A stretch of DNA of 64,000 bases from JAWXCE01 sp033764775 (GTDB taxonomy: Bacteria > Pseudomonadota > Alphaproteobacteria > Rhizobiales > Rhodomicrobiaceae), in assembly GCA_033764775.1 (NCBI GenBank), contig JANRIQ010000002.1:1-64000 (forward strand), in the 5' to 3' direction. Positions 38,853 through 49,804 of this stretch are shown piece by piece; the first letter of the stretch is position 1, and each line of letters opens with the position of its first letter. The notes beneath the pieces are model-generated. The model was not told the DNA's origin. It searched no databases and saw nothing but the letters and a program-made list of their open reading frames with translations. The translations under genes were made by a program, and so were the position numbers.

Positions 38853-39728
38853 ATGGCCGAAATCCGCCCTCGCCGCAGCGTGCTTTCCATGCCCGGCTCG
38901 AATGCGCGAGCGATCGAAAAAGCCAGAACTCTCCCCGCCGACTGCATCATGCTCGACCTGGAGGACTCAGTGGCGCCCGAGGCGAAGGATGCGGCTCGCG
39001 GGCTTGTCGCGGCTGCGGTCGAGGCGGGTGGCTTCGGGCGTCGCGAGGTGCTGGTGCGGGTGAATGGGGCCGAATCGCCGGGCTTCGCTGACGATCTCGC
39101 CGCCGCGCGCGGGGCGGAGGCGATCGTTATCCCCAAAATCAACGGCGCGGGCGATCTAGCCCTGGTGCGCGAACAGCTTGGCGAGGGCCCGCCAATCAAG
39201 CTGTGGACGATGATCGAGACGCCGCTCGCGATCCTCAACATCCGCGACATCGCCGCGGCGGCCGCGCACCCGCTTTATCCGCTGGCGGCGTTTGTCATCG
39301 GGCCGAACGATCTTGCGCGGCAAACCCGGGCCGTGCGCACAGCCGACCGGCTCTCCATGCTCGCCTGGTACTCCACCTGCGTGCTTGCGGCGCGCGCCCA
39401 CGGCATCGACATGATCGACGGGGTGTTCAACGACTTCCGCGACGAACTGGGCTTTGCGGCGGATTGCTCGCTGGGGCGCAAACTCGGCATGGACGGCAAA
39501 CACCTGATCCATCCCACCCAGATCGCCGGGGCCAACGCCGCGTTCGGCCCGGCTCCGAAAGAGGTGGCGTGGTCGCGCAAGGTTCTGGCCGCGTTCGAGG
39601 CGCCTGAGAACGCCGGCCTTGGCGTCATCGCCATCGACGGCGAGATGGTGGAGTTGCTGCACGCCGAAATCGCACGGCGCACCGTGGCGCTCGCGGAGGC
39701 CATCGCGCTGATGGAGAGCGGTCATTGA
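38853..39728 (+). CDS. CitE-like CoA ester lyase (HpcH/HpaI aldolase family)
   Basis: A 291-residue TIM-barrel lyase. Motifs: RRSVLSMPGSNARAIEKA, CIMLDLEDSVAPEAKD with metal-binding acids, LWTMIETPLAILNI, GPNDLARQTRA and GMDGKHLIHPTQI. The family includes the citrate lyase beta subunit, malyl-CoA and citramalyl-CoA lyases. There is no citrate lyase alpha or gamma gene nearby, so it is probably a stand-alone malyl- or citramalyl-CoA-type lyase. AGGGGAA precedes the ATG. The stop overlaps the next start (TTGA). Confidence 0.9.
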   Translation: MAEIRPRRSVLSMPGSNARAIEKARTLPADCIMLDLEDSVAPEAKDAARGLVAAAVEAGGFGRREVLVRVNGAESPGFADDLAAARGAEAIVIPKINGAGDLALVREQLGEGPPIKLWTMIETPLAILNIRDIAAAAAHPLYPLAAFVIGPNDLARQTRAVRTADRLSMLAWYSTCVLAARAHGIDMIDGVFNDFRDELGFAADCSLGRKLGMDGKHLIHPTQIAGANAAFGPAPKEVAWSRKVLAAFEAPENAGLGVIAIDGEMVELLHAEIARRTVALAEAIALMESGH

Positions 39729-40081
39729 CGCGCGCGGCGTTTGTGGTTCTGGCGGCCTTCGCGCTCGGCGCGGCCCCGGCGGTTGCACAACTCTCTGCGC
39801 CGAAGCTGAAAAAGCCCGCCGCCAAAATCGCCGTGACGTCGTGCCAGCAGGTGTCGGCCGTCGCCGCCTTTTTCGGCGAGCAGAAAACCCGCGCTTACGC
39901 CGAGTCCAATCTTGAGGTCGCGCTCGACGCCGCCAAAAGCCGCCGAACCGCGGCGGGCGAGATCGGCCTCGTGGTGCGGAACCGCAAGGTCGTTTGCCGG
40001 GACTACATCGACTTTGGCGCCGCCATTGGGCGCGAGCAGAAATGCCTTGCGAGCGCGGAGCTTTGCCTGCGGGCGCGTTGA
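39725..40081 (+). CDS. Small secreted protein with four cysteines
   Basis: A 118-residue protein from the TTG at 39725, which overlaps the lyase stop codon. Signal peptide MTRAAFVVLAAFALGAAPAVA, then a basic linker and a small domain with cysteines in SCQQVSA, VVCRDYID, KCLAS and LCLRAR, consistent with two disulphides. I do not recognise the family. Coupling with the lyase gene is by overlap only; no functional link can be inferred. Confidence 0.7.
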   Translation: MTRAAFVVLAAFALGAAPAVAQLSAPKLKKPAAKIAVTSCQQVSAVAAFFGEQKTRAYAESNLEVALDAAKSRRTAAGEIGLVVRNRKVVCRDYIDFGAAIGREQKCLASAELCLRAR

Positions 40082-40170
40082 TCTCGCCTGCCTGTGGAAA
40101 GCGTGCGGCGACGAGCCGCCGTCCGCGTGAGATGCGCGAATCGCCTATGCTGGCGCGAAACGAGGCCGCC

Positions 40171-42120
40171 ATGCGCTTTCCGCCAGCCATTCTCGATGAA
40201 ATCCGCGCGCGCCTGCCGGTGAGCCAGGTCGTGGCGCGCCGCGTCAAGCTGAAGCGGCAGGGCCGCGAATACGCCGGGCTGTCGCCGTTTAAGGCGGAGA
40301 AGACGCCGTCCTTCACGGTCAACGATCAGAAGGGCTTCTATCACTGCTTTTCGTCGGGCGAGCACGGCGACATTTTCAAGTTTGTCATGGCGACGGAAGG
40401 ATTGTCGTTTATTGAGGCGGTGGAGCGGCTGGCGAAAGACGCCGGCGTGAGCCTGCCGAAGCCCGACCGCCGCGATGAGGCGCGCGAGGCGGAGTTCGAG
40501 CGTTTGCGTCGAGTCGCGGAGGCGTCGGCGGCGTTTTTCGAGGAGCGTCTGCGCAGCGGCGAGGGGCGCGAAGCCCGCGATTACCTAGATCGGCGCGGGG
40601 TCTCTGAAGCGGAGATCGCGCACTTCCGGCTCGGCTACGCCCCGCAAAGCCGCGACAAGCTCAAGGCGCATCTGGCGGGCATGGGCTTCAGCGCCGAGGA
40701 GGCCGCACGAGCCGGCATGCTGATCGCGGGCGAGGACATCGCGACGCCCTACGACCGTTTCCGCCACCGGCTGATGTTTCCCATTCGCGACATGGGCGGC
40801 GGCGTCATCGCGTTTGGCGGCCGCGCGCTGGCTGCGGACCAACAGCCGAAATATCTGAATTCTCCAGAAACGCCGCTGTTTCACAAAGGCTCGGTGCTGT
40901 TCAACGCCCATGCGGCGCGCAAGGCTGCGCACGAGACCGGCGCGGTGATCGTCGCTGAAGGCTACATGGACGTGATCGCGCTGACGCGCGCCGGGTTCGC
41001 CAACGCCGTCGCGCCGCTCGGCACAGCCCTCACCGAGGAGCAGTTGCGGCTCCTGTGGCGCATGGCGGAGGAGCCAGTCGTCTGTCTGGATGGGGACGCC
41101 GCCGGCCGCAAGGCCGCCCACCGCGCGCTGGAGACGGCGCTGCCGCACATCCGGCCCGGCGCCAGTCTGCGCTTTGCTTTTCTGCCCGATGGGCTGGATC
41201 CGGACGATCTGCTGCGGGCGAGCGGGCCCGAAGCGGTCGCCGCCGCCATATCGTCGGCGCGGCCGCTCATCGACGTGCTGTGGACGATGGAGACGACGGG
41301 CGCTCCGGCGACCACCCCCGAGGCGCGGCAAGCGGTGCGCGCACGGCTGCTCGCCCGCGCCGCGCGGATCGAGGACAAGGGGCTGGCGGCGGAGTATCGG
41401 CGGGCGTTGTCGGAGCGGTGGTGGGCGCATTTCAATCAGCCGAAGCCTCAGGCCGACGCGGGGCGGAAACCGCGCGGCAAGGACGCGAACGACCGCCGCC
41501 CGGGGCAGCGGGGCGCAACGCCACGAACCACGCCGCCGCCGAGCGAAAGCCTGTTGCGCAGTTCTCTTCTAAACCTTGCGCCTGTATCCCCGAGAGAAGC
41601 CGCGATGCTGCTTGCGCTCCTTAACCATCCCTTTCTCATCGAAGAAGAAGCGGAGGACATCGCGGCGCTGCACTTTGACAGCCCGGGTTTGAACGCGCTG
41701 CGGGACGCGATCATCGACATCGCCGCCGCCGTAAGTCCTCTTGACAAAGATGAGCTACGCGATCAATTGACGCGAAGGGGACTTCGGGCCATTTTGGCCC
41801 AGGTGGACGGCGCCATAACTCACCATTGCGAATGGCACACGCAGCCTGACGCTCCCAGGAGGAGCGTCGTGATAGGCTGGCGGCACATGATGGCGCTTAA
41901 CCGTAAGTCGTCGTTGAAAGCGGAATTGGAAGCGGCAAAACAGGCGTTTGCGGACGAACAGACGGAAGAAACGTATCTAAGACTTATAGATCTGAACCGG
42001 CAGCTCACGAGCGGCGACGGCTACGAGGCCAACATTGAGGGATACTTGCAACAGGAGCAAGACAATCCGCCGCGTGAACAGCTCTTGGGCGGGCGCGTTA
42101 AAGGCGCGTTAACCGCCTAA
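40171..42120 (+). CDS. dnaG: DNA primase DnaG
   Basis: DnaG makes RNA primers at the fork. The product has 649 residues from ATG 40171. The N-terminal zinc-finger region reads GLSPFKAEKTPSFTVNDQKG then FYHCFSSGEHGD: of the usual Cys-His-Cys-Cys set only C59 remains (S38, K41 and S62 at the other places). The TOPRIM domain has VIVAEGYMDVIAL and CLDGDAAGRKAAHRA; a C-terminal helicase-binding domain follows. rpoD is next, as is usual. The tail contains a tandem GGCGCGTTAA repeat. Confidence 0.95.
   Translation: MRFPPAILDEIRARLPVSQVVARRVKLKRQGREYAGLSPFKAEKTPSFTVNDQKGFYHCFSSGEHGDIFKFVMATEGLSFIEAVERLAKDAGVSLPKPDRRDEAREAEFERLRRVAEASAAFFEERLRSGEGREARDYLDRRGVSEAEIAHFRLGYAPQSRDKLKAHLAGMGFSAEEAARAGMLIAGEDIATPYDRFRHRLMFPIRDMGGGVIAFGGRALAADQQPKYLNSPETPLFHKGSVLFNAHAARKAAHETGAVIVAEGYMDVIALTRAGFANAVAPLGTALTEEQLRLLWRMAEEPVVCLDGDAAGRKAAHRALETALPHIRPGASLRFAFLPDGLDPDDLLRASGPEAVAAAISSARPLIDVLWTMETTGAPATTPEARQAVRARLLARAARIEDKGLAAEYRRALSERWWAHFNQPKPQADAGRKPRGKDANDRRPGQRGATPRTTPPPSESLLRSSLLNLAPVSPREAAMLLALLNHPFLIEEEAEDIAALHFDSPGLNALRDAIIDIAAAVSPLDKDELRDQLTRRGLRAILAQVDGAITHHCEWHTQPDAPRRSVVIGWRHMMALNRKSSLKAELEAAKQAFADEQTEETYLRLIDLNRQLTSGDGYEANIEGYLQQEQDNPPREQLLGGRVKGALTA
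42098..42112. promoter_or_regulatory. TTAA-N7-TTAA element at the dnaG 3' end
   Basis: TTAAAGGCGCGTTAA matches the CtrA box TTAA-N7-TTAA. It is also part of a tandem repeat of GGCGCGTTAA inside the last dnaG codons, 185 bases before rpoD. It may be a regulator site or only a chance repeat. Confidence 0.35.
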
Positions 42121-42232
42121 GCCGCACAGATCGCCGACAAGTCTTGACGTTCCTCTTTGCTAACGCCGTTTTGTTTTTTATTCTGCGAAGTCATCGACGG
42201 CGATCCATTCACACAGAGCCGCGCGGCCGTGC

Positions 42233-42249
42233 GACTAACGTGGTTAGTC
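42233..42249. promoter_or_regulatory. Palindrome upstream of rpoD
   Basis: GACTAACGTGGTTAGTC is a perfect 7+7 inverted repeat with a 3-base centre, 47 bases before the rpoD ATG, in a 176-base gap. It could be a repressor operator or a small hairpin in the rpoD leader. I do not recognise it as a known consensus. Confidence 0.55.
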
Positions 42250-42296
42250 CCAGCGCGTGACGCTTTGAAACAGCAGACTTTGGGTCGGGAGTGCTT

Positions 42297-44306
<2,010 letters not shown>

Positions 44307-44324
44307 AAGTTCTTCAAAAACAAC

Positions 44325-44352
44325 AAAGCCCGCTTTCGCGGGCTTTTTTTTA
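44325..44352 (+). terminator. Rho-independent terminator of rpoD
   Basis: A 9-pair stem AAAGCCCGC / GCGGGCTTT with loop TTTC, followed by a T-run to 44351. It may also act for the converging ferredoxin gene, whose stop codon lies in the T-run, as T-rich sequence follows the stem on that strand too. Confidence 0.93.
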
Positions 44353-44688
44353 ATCCCCCTCGCCGGGGTTTTCCGAGAAATACTTCTCGAATTTGCCGGT
44401 CTGCGTCTCATACTCTTTTGCATCCGGCGCGTGCGGCCGCTTCGAGGTTAAGTTCGGCCATTTCTCCGAATATTCACGGTTCAACTCCAGCCACTTCTCA
44501 AGCCCGGCAACCGTGTCGGGCTTGATCGCGTCCACAGGGCATTCCGGCTCGCACACGCCGCAGTCGATGCACTCGTCCGGATGGATGACGAGCATGTTCT
44601 CGCCCTCGTAAAAGCAATCCACCGGGCACACCTCCACGCAATCGGTGAATTTGCATTTGATGCAGGCGTCGACGACGACGTAGGTCAT
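44350..44688 (-). CDS. fdxA: Seven-iron ferredoxin FdxA
   Basis: A 112-residue ferredoxin with one 3Fe-4S and one 4Fe-4S cluster. The first motif is ACIKCKFTDCVEVCPVDCFYEG and the second CIDCGVCEPECPVDAI (shown in parts); the C-terminal half is the charged extension of the alphaproteobacterial FdxA family (PLNREYSEKWPNLTSKR-like). AGGAG lies before the ATG. It follows the S4-protein gene after 100 bases in the same direction, a conserved grouping. Confidence 0.96.
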   Translation of the reverse strand: MTYVVVDACIKCKFTDCVEVCPVDCFYEGENMLVIHPDECIDCGVCEPECPVDAIKPDTVAGLEKWLELNREYSEKWPNLTSKRPHAPDAKEYETQTGKFEKYFSENPGEGD

Positions 44689-44788
44689 GCAGGCTCTCCT
44701 CAGGCGGCCGCGACGTTGCGAGCGCCCCTGTTTTCGCGAGACTTGTTCCCTATACCAACTGCGGCATGGCCGCAAGGCCGGCGGGCGG

Positions 44789-45100
44789 TCATAGCGCCGC
44801 GCCCGGGTCCTGCGCGTCGCCGCCAGTGGCAAGCACGTCCTCATACAGCAGCGCCGCCTCCGCCGCGGGCCCGCGCCGGGGGGCCACGTCGCGCACCTGA
44901 AGCACGCGCACGCGCCCGCTGATGACGATGGTCAGCACGTCGCCGGGCTTGACCGATTGGCTGGGTTTGAGCGCTTTTGCGCGGTTGATGCGCACCTTGC
45001 CCTCGGCGATCAGCTTGCCCGCGCCGGTGCGGCTCTTGATAATCCGCGCATGCCAGAGCCACTTATCCAGCCGCTGACCCTCGGGAGTTTCGGCCGCCAT
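44789..45100 (-). CDS. S4-domain RNA-binding protein (HslR-like)
   Basis: A 103-residue protein made of one S4 fold: RLDKWLWHARIIKSRTGAGKLIAEGKVRINRAKALKPSQSVKPGDVLTI (in pieces), the pattern of Hsp15/HslR, which binds stalled 50S subunits with peptidyl-tRNA in E. coli. An acidic tail follows. It begins three bases after the helicase stop, so helicase and S4 protein are translated together, suggesting a joint RNA role. Confidence 0.9.
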   Translation of the reverse strand: MAAETPEGQRLDKWLWHARIIKSRTGAGKLIAEGKVRINRAKALKPSQSVKPGDVLTIVISGRVRVLQVRDVAPRRGPAAEAALLYEDVLATGGDAQDPGAAL

Positions 45101-45103
45101 CCC

Positions 45104-48100
45104 TCAGCGCTGATCCTGCGCGCCTTGCTCCATCTTCTCTTTGAGCTGCAAAAGAGCGGCGAACGGCGAATCGGCGTTCGCCCCGTCTTTGGGAGCCGAA
45201 GAGATCACGCGCATGGGTTGGTTTTTCTTGGGCGGAGGATTATCTCGGCGGGCCGGGCGATGCGCCTGCTGCGGCGACCCGTTTGCGCTGGCCTGCGCCG
45301 CGTCTTGAGATTGCGAGCCTGCTTGAGGACGGGGCGCGCCACGATCGTGTCGGCGACCCTGATCGCCCTGCGGCTTGCGGTTGAAATCCGACTGCGGCCG
45401 GCCGGCGCCGTCCCTTTGCGGGGATTGTCCGCGCCCTGGGCGTCCAGCGGTCGCCTCGCGGGGCGCGCCCGAGGCGTCGGCGGCCGCCGCTCGATCGCCC
45501 TGCGGACGGCGATCCGGTCGTACGCCACCCCGGGCGTGCTCGCGCGCCTGATGCTGCGGACGGCGGTCTTGCCGCGCCCGTTTCACCCGCCAAATCTCCT
45601 CGAATTCGGGCGCGGGCGCCGCGTCGCTTTCGGCGATGGCGAGCGGTTTTTCGGCGGCTGACGTCGCGTCGGAAACCTCTGCCGTTGGCTCGGCGGAGGC
45701 AGGCGCGGCGACCACATCGCCAGCTTCAGCGCTTTCAACTGCGGCCTCATGCGCGTGCGGAGCCTGCGGGACGGCCTCCGCTTTCGGCAGCGGGCGGCGT
45801 TCTTTCTGGAAGCCGAGCGAGGTCAACACGCCGCCCAGCACCTCCGCCGAGCAGCCCATGATCGACATCATCTCGGGCAGCACCTTGAACGCGCCGCGGC
45901 CGAGCGATCCCGGCGGCGGATTGGGCTGCGCCTCGGTCGGCTTCCACGAGATCAGCGGGCGGATGATGTCGGCAAGGCGCTCCAGAATGTCGATGCGCAC
46001 GGCGCGGGGGCCGCAAATCTGAAAGCCCATCGCCTTGTAAACAGCTTCGGGCACGGCGGGATCGACATGTGTCGAGGTGAGGCCTTGCCTTGGCCCCTGC
46101 GGCATGTCGCGGACGTTGACGCCAGCCGCCGCGCCGAATTTCAACGCCCACAGCAACAGCAGCAGGTCGGAGGCCGAAGGCTTCAGCAGCAGCGGGAAAT
46201 AGATGTTGTGCGCGCCAAACCGCACGCCGTATTTGCGCAACTGCGCCCGCGCGTCCTGATCGAGCGCGCGCACCTCGTCGGCGACGCTGTCGCGCCGCAG
46301 GATGCCGAAATTTTCCTTGAGCCGAAACGCGATGCCGCGCGCAAGCCCGCTCACGTCTTCGGCATTCGATAGGTCGATCAGGGGCTTCAAGCGAATTTCG
46401 ATATACCGCGTCAGCCACTCGTTGAGCTTTTGCAGCACGCGCAGCTTGTCGTTGTTCTGCAGATTTTCATCGCACAGCAGGGTGATGGCCGGCTTGAGCG
46501 GGTCTTCGGTTGGCTCAAGCTGCGCGATGACGTGGCCGGACCAGGTGATCATGCCGTTTTTGTCGAGCGCCAGCGCGTCGTCCGCCGCCTGCGTGAGCTT
46601 TTCGGCGCGGTTGGCGAGTTCGCTGGTCAAAACCTTGATCGCCGCGCTGCGGGCCGCTTTGCCATGCACGCCAGACGCCGCTGTGTCGGGCGTGAAGCGG
46701 AAGCCGTCGAGGCGGCCGACGAAATGCTGCTCGACCATGATCTTGCCGTCGGTTTCGATATCCGCGTACAGCGTGTCGCTGTCCCGCAGCGATTTCATCA
46801 GCACGCTCGTGCGCTTGTCGACAAAACGCTGAGTGAGGCGCTCGTGCAGCGCGTCGGACAGCGCGTCCTCGATCTCGCGGGTGCGCGCCTGCCAGTGATC
46901 CGGGTTGGAGAGCCACTCGCGCTTTTGCGCGACGAATGTCCAGGTGCGGATGTGCGCGATGCGCGTTGACAGCGTGTCGATGTCGCCGTCGATGCGGTCG
47001 GAGAACGCAACTTGCGCGGCGAACCAGTCCTCGGGGATGCAGCCGTCATCGCCCATGATGAATTTGTAAACCGACGACACGATTTCGGCGTGATTGGCGG
47101 CGGAAATCTTGCGGTAGTCGGGAATTTGGCACGCCTCCCACAACCGGCGCACGGCGCCTGCCGAGGTGGCGACTCGACGCACGTCGTCGTCGCGGGCGGC
47201 CTGTTCCAGCGCGATCACGTCATCGGCCGAGCGCGCGCGGGCGAGACGCGGAGACGACGGTTGCACCCGCAGGCTCTCCTGCAGTCGCTCGATGGTGTCG
47301 TAGTCCAGCTTGCCGTTGCGCCATTGGAGCATCTTGACCGGATCGAACGCGTGGTTCTCAAGCTTGTCGATGGTTTCTTGCGGGAACGGCTCCGCCTCGC
47401 CGGTCACGCCAAAGGTTCCGTCATTCATGTAGCGGCCGGCGCGACCTGCGATTTGCCCGAGTTCGCCCGCCGAGAGCTGGCGATGATTGCGGCCGTCGAA
47501 CTTGCGCACGCCGGCGAACGCCACGTGATCGACGTCGAGGTTGAGGCCCATGCCGATGGCGTCCGTCGCCACCAGAAAATCCACGTCGCCGGATTGGTAG
47601 AGCGCGACTTGCGCATTGCGCGTACGCGGCGATAGGGCGCCAAGCACCACAGCCGCACCGCCGCGCTGACGCCGGATCAGCTCGGCGATCTCATAAACTT
47701 CGGCTGCGGAAAATGCGACGATGGCCGAACGGCGCGGCAAGCGCGTGATCTTCTTCGGCCCGGCGTAGGTGAGTTTCGACAGTCGCGGCCGCGAGATGAA
47801 GTTGGCGCCGGGAAGCAACTCCCGGATCGTTTCTTGCATCGTCGAGGCGCCAAGCAGAAGCGTCTCGCTTTGCCCGCGCGCGTTGAACATCCGCTCGGTG
47901 AACACGTGCCCGCGATCCGGGTCGGCGGCGAGCTGGATTTCGTCGATCGCGAGAAAATCGACGTCCGTTTCTCGGGGCATGGCCTCGACAGTGCAAACGT
48001 AGTAGCGCGGATTGTCCGGCTTGATCTTTTCCTCGCCGGTGATGAGCGCCACATCGCGCGCGCCCACACGGGCCACAATCTTGTCGTAGACCTCGCGGGC

Positions 48101-48259
48101 GAGCAGCCGAAGCGGCAGGCCGATCAGACCCGATTGGTGCCCCAGCATCCGTTCAATGGCGAGATGAGTTTTGCCCGTGTTCGTCGGCCCAAGCACGGCC
48201 GTCACAGTGCGTCCGCTGGCCGGGCGGCTGGCGCTTTGTGCCTGAGCGAAGTCAGCCAT
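45104..48259 (-). CDS. SUV3-like DEAD/H-box helicase with disordered tail
   Basis: A 1051-residue RNA helicase related to mitochondrial SUV3. Walker A is GPTNTGKT at the N-terminus, the DEAD box is DEIQ (FLAIDEIQLAADPDRGH), and motifs V/VI are VATDAIGMGLNLDVDHV and GQIAGRAGR. A long middle region follows. The last about 190 residues are Arg/Gln/Pro-rich and disordered, ending DSPFAALLQLKEKMEQG, a helix that looks conserved in alphaproteobacterial homologues. It heads helicase-S4-fdxA and is probably part of RNA decay or ribosome rescue; this role is inference. Confidence 0.93.
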   Translation of the reverse strand: MADFAQAQSASRPASGRTVTAVLGPTNTGKTHLAIERMLGHQSGLIGLPLRLLAREVYDKIVARVGARDVALITGEEKIKPDNPRYYVCTVEAMPRETDVDFLAIDEIQLAADPDRGHVFTERMFNARGQSETLLLGASTMQETIRELLPGANFISRPRLSKLTYAGPKKITRLPRRSAIVAFSAAEVYEIAELIRRQRGGAAVVLGALSPRTRNAQVALYQSGDVDFLVATDAIGMGLNLDVDHVAFAGVRKFDGRNHRQLSAGELGQIAGRAGRYMNDGTFGVTGEAEPFPQETIDKLENHAFDPVKMLQWRNGKLDYDTIERLQESLRVQPSSPRLARARSADDVIALEQAARDDDVRRVATSAGAVRRLWEACQIPDYRKISAANHAEIVSSVYKFIMGDDGCIPEDWFAAQVAFSDRIDGDIDTLSTRIAHIRTWTFVAQKREWLSNPDHWQARTREIEDALSDALHERLTQRFVDKRTSVLMKSLRDSDTLYADIETDGKIMVEQHFVGRLDGFRFTPDTAASGVHGKAARSAAIKVLTSELANRAEKLTQAADDALALDKNGMITWSGHVIAQLEPTEDPLKPAITLLCDENLQNNDKLRVLQKLNEWLTRYIEIRLKPLIDLSNAEDVSGLARGIAFRLKENFGILRRDSVADEVRALDQDARAQLRKYGVRFGAHNIYFPLLLKPSASDLLLLLWALKFGAAAGVNVRDMPQGPRQGLTSTHVDPAVPEAVYKAMGFQICGPRAVRIDILERLADIIRPLISWKPTEAQPNPPPGSLGRGAFKVLPEMMSIMGCSAEVLGGVLTSLGFQKERRPLPKAEAVPQAPHAHEAAVESAEAGDVVAAPASAEPTAEVSDATSAAEKPLAIAESDAAPAPEFEEIWRVKRARQDRRPQHQAREHARGGVRPDRRPQGDRAAAADASGAPREATAGRPGRGQSPQRDGAGRPQSDFNRKPQGDQGRRHDRGAPRPQAGSQSQDAAQASANGSPQQAHRPARRDNPPPKKNQPMRVISSAPKDGANADSPFAALLQLKEKMEQGAQDQR

Positions 48260-48448
48260 GGGGATTTGTCCGGGCTATCGTGTCAATTGAAACGGAAAAA
48301 ATGGCGCGAGGTTCCCAAGCCCATAAAGGTTTATCGCGCCATCTGGAAGCGAAACCAACAAAAACAGCGAAATCATGACGCATTGACGCCGCACAAAAGC
48401 AATTTCGCTTTTCATCTCTACGTGGGGGCTGCGCTAGCGACCGTAAGT

Positions 48449-49297
48449 CTAATTGATGATCGATTTCTTCGCCTGCGCGGGCAAAGTCACGTCAAACTTC
48501 ACCGCCGTCATCGTGGCTTTGCCGACCGATGTCGGAACCGAGATATAGTACGGCACGAACAAATCAGCGGTTTCGACTGGGATCATCCAGATTTCGATGT
48601 TGTCGTTGGCCGACGCGACCTCGTTCTCGTCGTCCTTGCCCGGCTTGTGCCCCGCGATGGGCATGTATTTCACGCGGCACACCTGCGCCTGGCCTCGATA
48701 GCCGCTTTCGTCGATCTGCTTCACGGTTTTCGGCGAGAGGATGAGGTCGTAGCGCATTTTGCCGTCGAAAATCTGAAGGCGCTTAGAGCAAGCGGCCGCT
48801 TTCTGCTTCTGGGTGCGCGCCTGCGAGAGCTGGACAACGGCGCTCAATGGGTCGAGCACGTTCTGCAGATGCGTCTGTGTGATTGGGATGCGCTTCGACG
48901 AGTTGCCGCGAGGCGGATTGAGCGTGATCTGCGACACGGCGTTGGACGCGAACTTCAGATCGATCTGTTCTTTCTTGTCGCTCGTCTGATAGGCGAAGGA
49001 ATAGGCCGAAGGGCGCGGGCCGCCGGCAGTCACAACGCCGGAGCTTTTCGTGTTCGCCCGCCAATCGAACATGATGCCGCCAAGCACGCTGATGGAGGCT
49101 TTCGCGTTCATCGCGTAATCCCGCGCGCCCATTGTCGTGACCAGGTTGAAATCGCCGATGGAGATGCCGTTGAAATTGATGGCGTAGGTGGCCTCCACCT
49201 TCATGCCCGCCTGCGCGGTTGCTGCGCCGGACCAGGCGGCGCTCGACGCCAGCAAAGCCAAGGCTTTCAACGCGGTTGTCATCAGGGCGCTCTTCAT
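48449..49297 (-). CDS. DUF3108 periplasmic protein
   Basis: A 282-residue exported protein: signal peptide MKSALMTTALKALALLASSAAWSGAATAQA, then a beta-rich DUF3108 domain (KVEATYAINFNGISIGDFNLVTTM; YDLILSPKTVKQID; IEIWMIPVETADLFVPYYISVPTSVG in pieces). The domain is lipocalin-like in strand pattern, and its function is unknown. The start at 49297 places the signal peptide normally; a GTG four codons upstream is possible. It lies between the helicase gene (same strand) and rpmB (divergent), a common alphaproteobacterial neighbourhood. Confidence 0.88.
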   Translation of the reverse strand: MKSALMTTALKALALLASSAAWSGAATAQAGMKVEATYAINFNGISIGDFNLVTTMGARDYAMNAKASISVLGGIMFDWRANTKSSGVVTAGGPRPSAYSFAYQTSDKKEQIDLKFASNAVSQITLNPPRGNSSKRIPITQTHLQNVLDPLSAVVQLSQARTQKQKAAACSKRLQIFDGKMRYDLILSPKTVKQIDESGYRGQAQVCRVKYMPIAGHKPGKDDENEVASANDNIEIWMIPVETADLFVPYYISVPTSVGKATMTAVKFDVTLPAQAKKSIIN

Positions 49298-49402
49298 GGG
49301 GGTGCTCACAACGAGATGCTCGATGGCGTTCCCGGTCGATGTACACTTTAGGCGGCGGCGTTGCAAATTGATTCCCCGCGCCGGCCGCGTCGAACCCTTT
49401 GC

Positions 49403-49431
49403 TTGACTGAAAAGTTGGCCGGCGGTATGGA
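49403..49431 (+). promoter_or_regulatory. Probable rpmB promoter
   Basis: TTGACT (49403-49408), 17-base spacer and TATGGA (49426-49431) lie about 70 bases before rpmB. The -35 is one off consensus, the -10 weaker. Confidence 0.45.
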
Positions 49432-49501
49432 TTTGAGCTCATCGCGAACGCAGCGCACACGCGCAGCCGCGCCCACACACATCTCGGATCGGAGACGCGC
49501 C

Positions 49502-49801
49502 ATGCCCCGGCAGTGCGAGCTAACGGGTAAAACCGGTTTGGTTGGACATCTTGTCAGCCACGCCAATAACAAAACGAAGCGGCGCTATCAGCCGAATCTG
49601 TGCCAGGTCACGCTCTTGAGCGACGCCCTCAAACGCAAGGTGCGGCTGCGCATCAGCGCCAACGCCTTGCGCTCGGTCGAGCATCGCGGCGGCCTTGACG
49701 CCTTTTTGATGAAGGCGGACGACAGCGAGCTGTCGATGACGGCGCGGCGCATCAAGCGCGAAATCCGCAAGACCATGGCCGAGGCGCCCGCAGAGGCCTA
49801 A
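49502..49801 (+). CDS. rpmB: 50S ribosomal protein L28
   Basis: A 99-residue L28 of the long alphaproteobacterial type. MPRQCELTGKTGLVGHLVSHANNKTKRRYQPNLCQV (in pieces) and a basic middle, with a C-terminal helical extension ending MAEAPAEA. GGAG is seven bases before ATG 49502. It is a single-gene unit; its end comes within four bases of the convergent esterase-like gene. Confidence 0.97.
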   Translation: MPRQCELTGKTGLVGHLVSHANNKTKRRYQPNLCQVTLLSDALKRKVRLRISANALRSVEHRGGLDAFLMKADDSELSMTARRIKREIRKTMAEAPAEA

Positions 49802-49804
49802 CGG

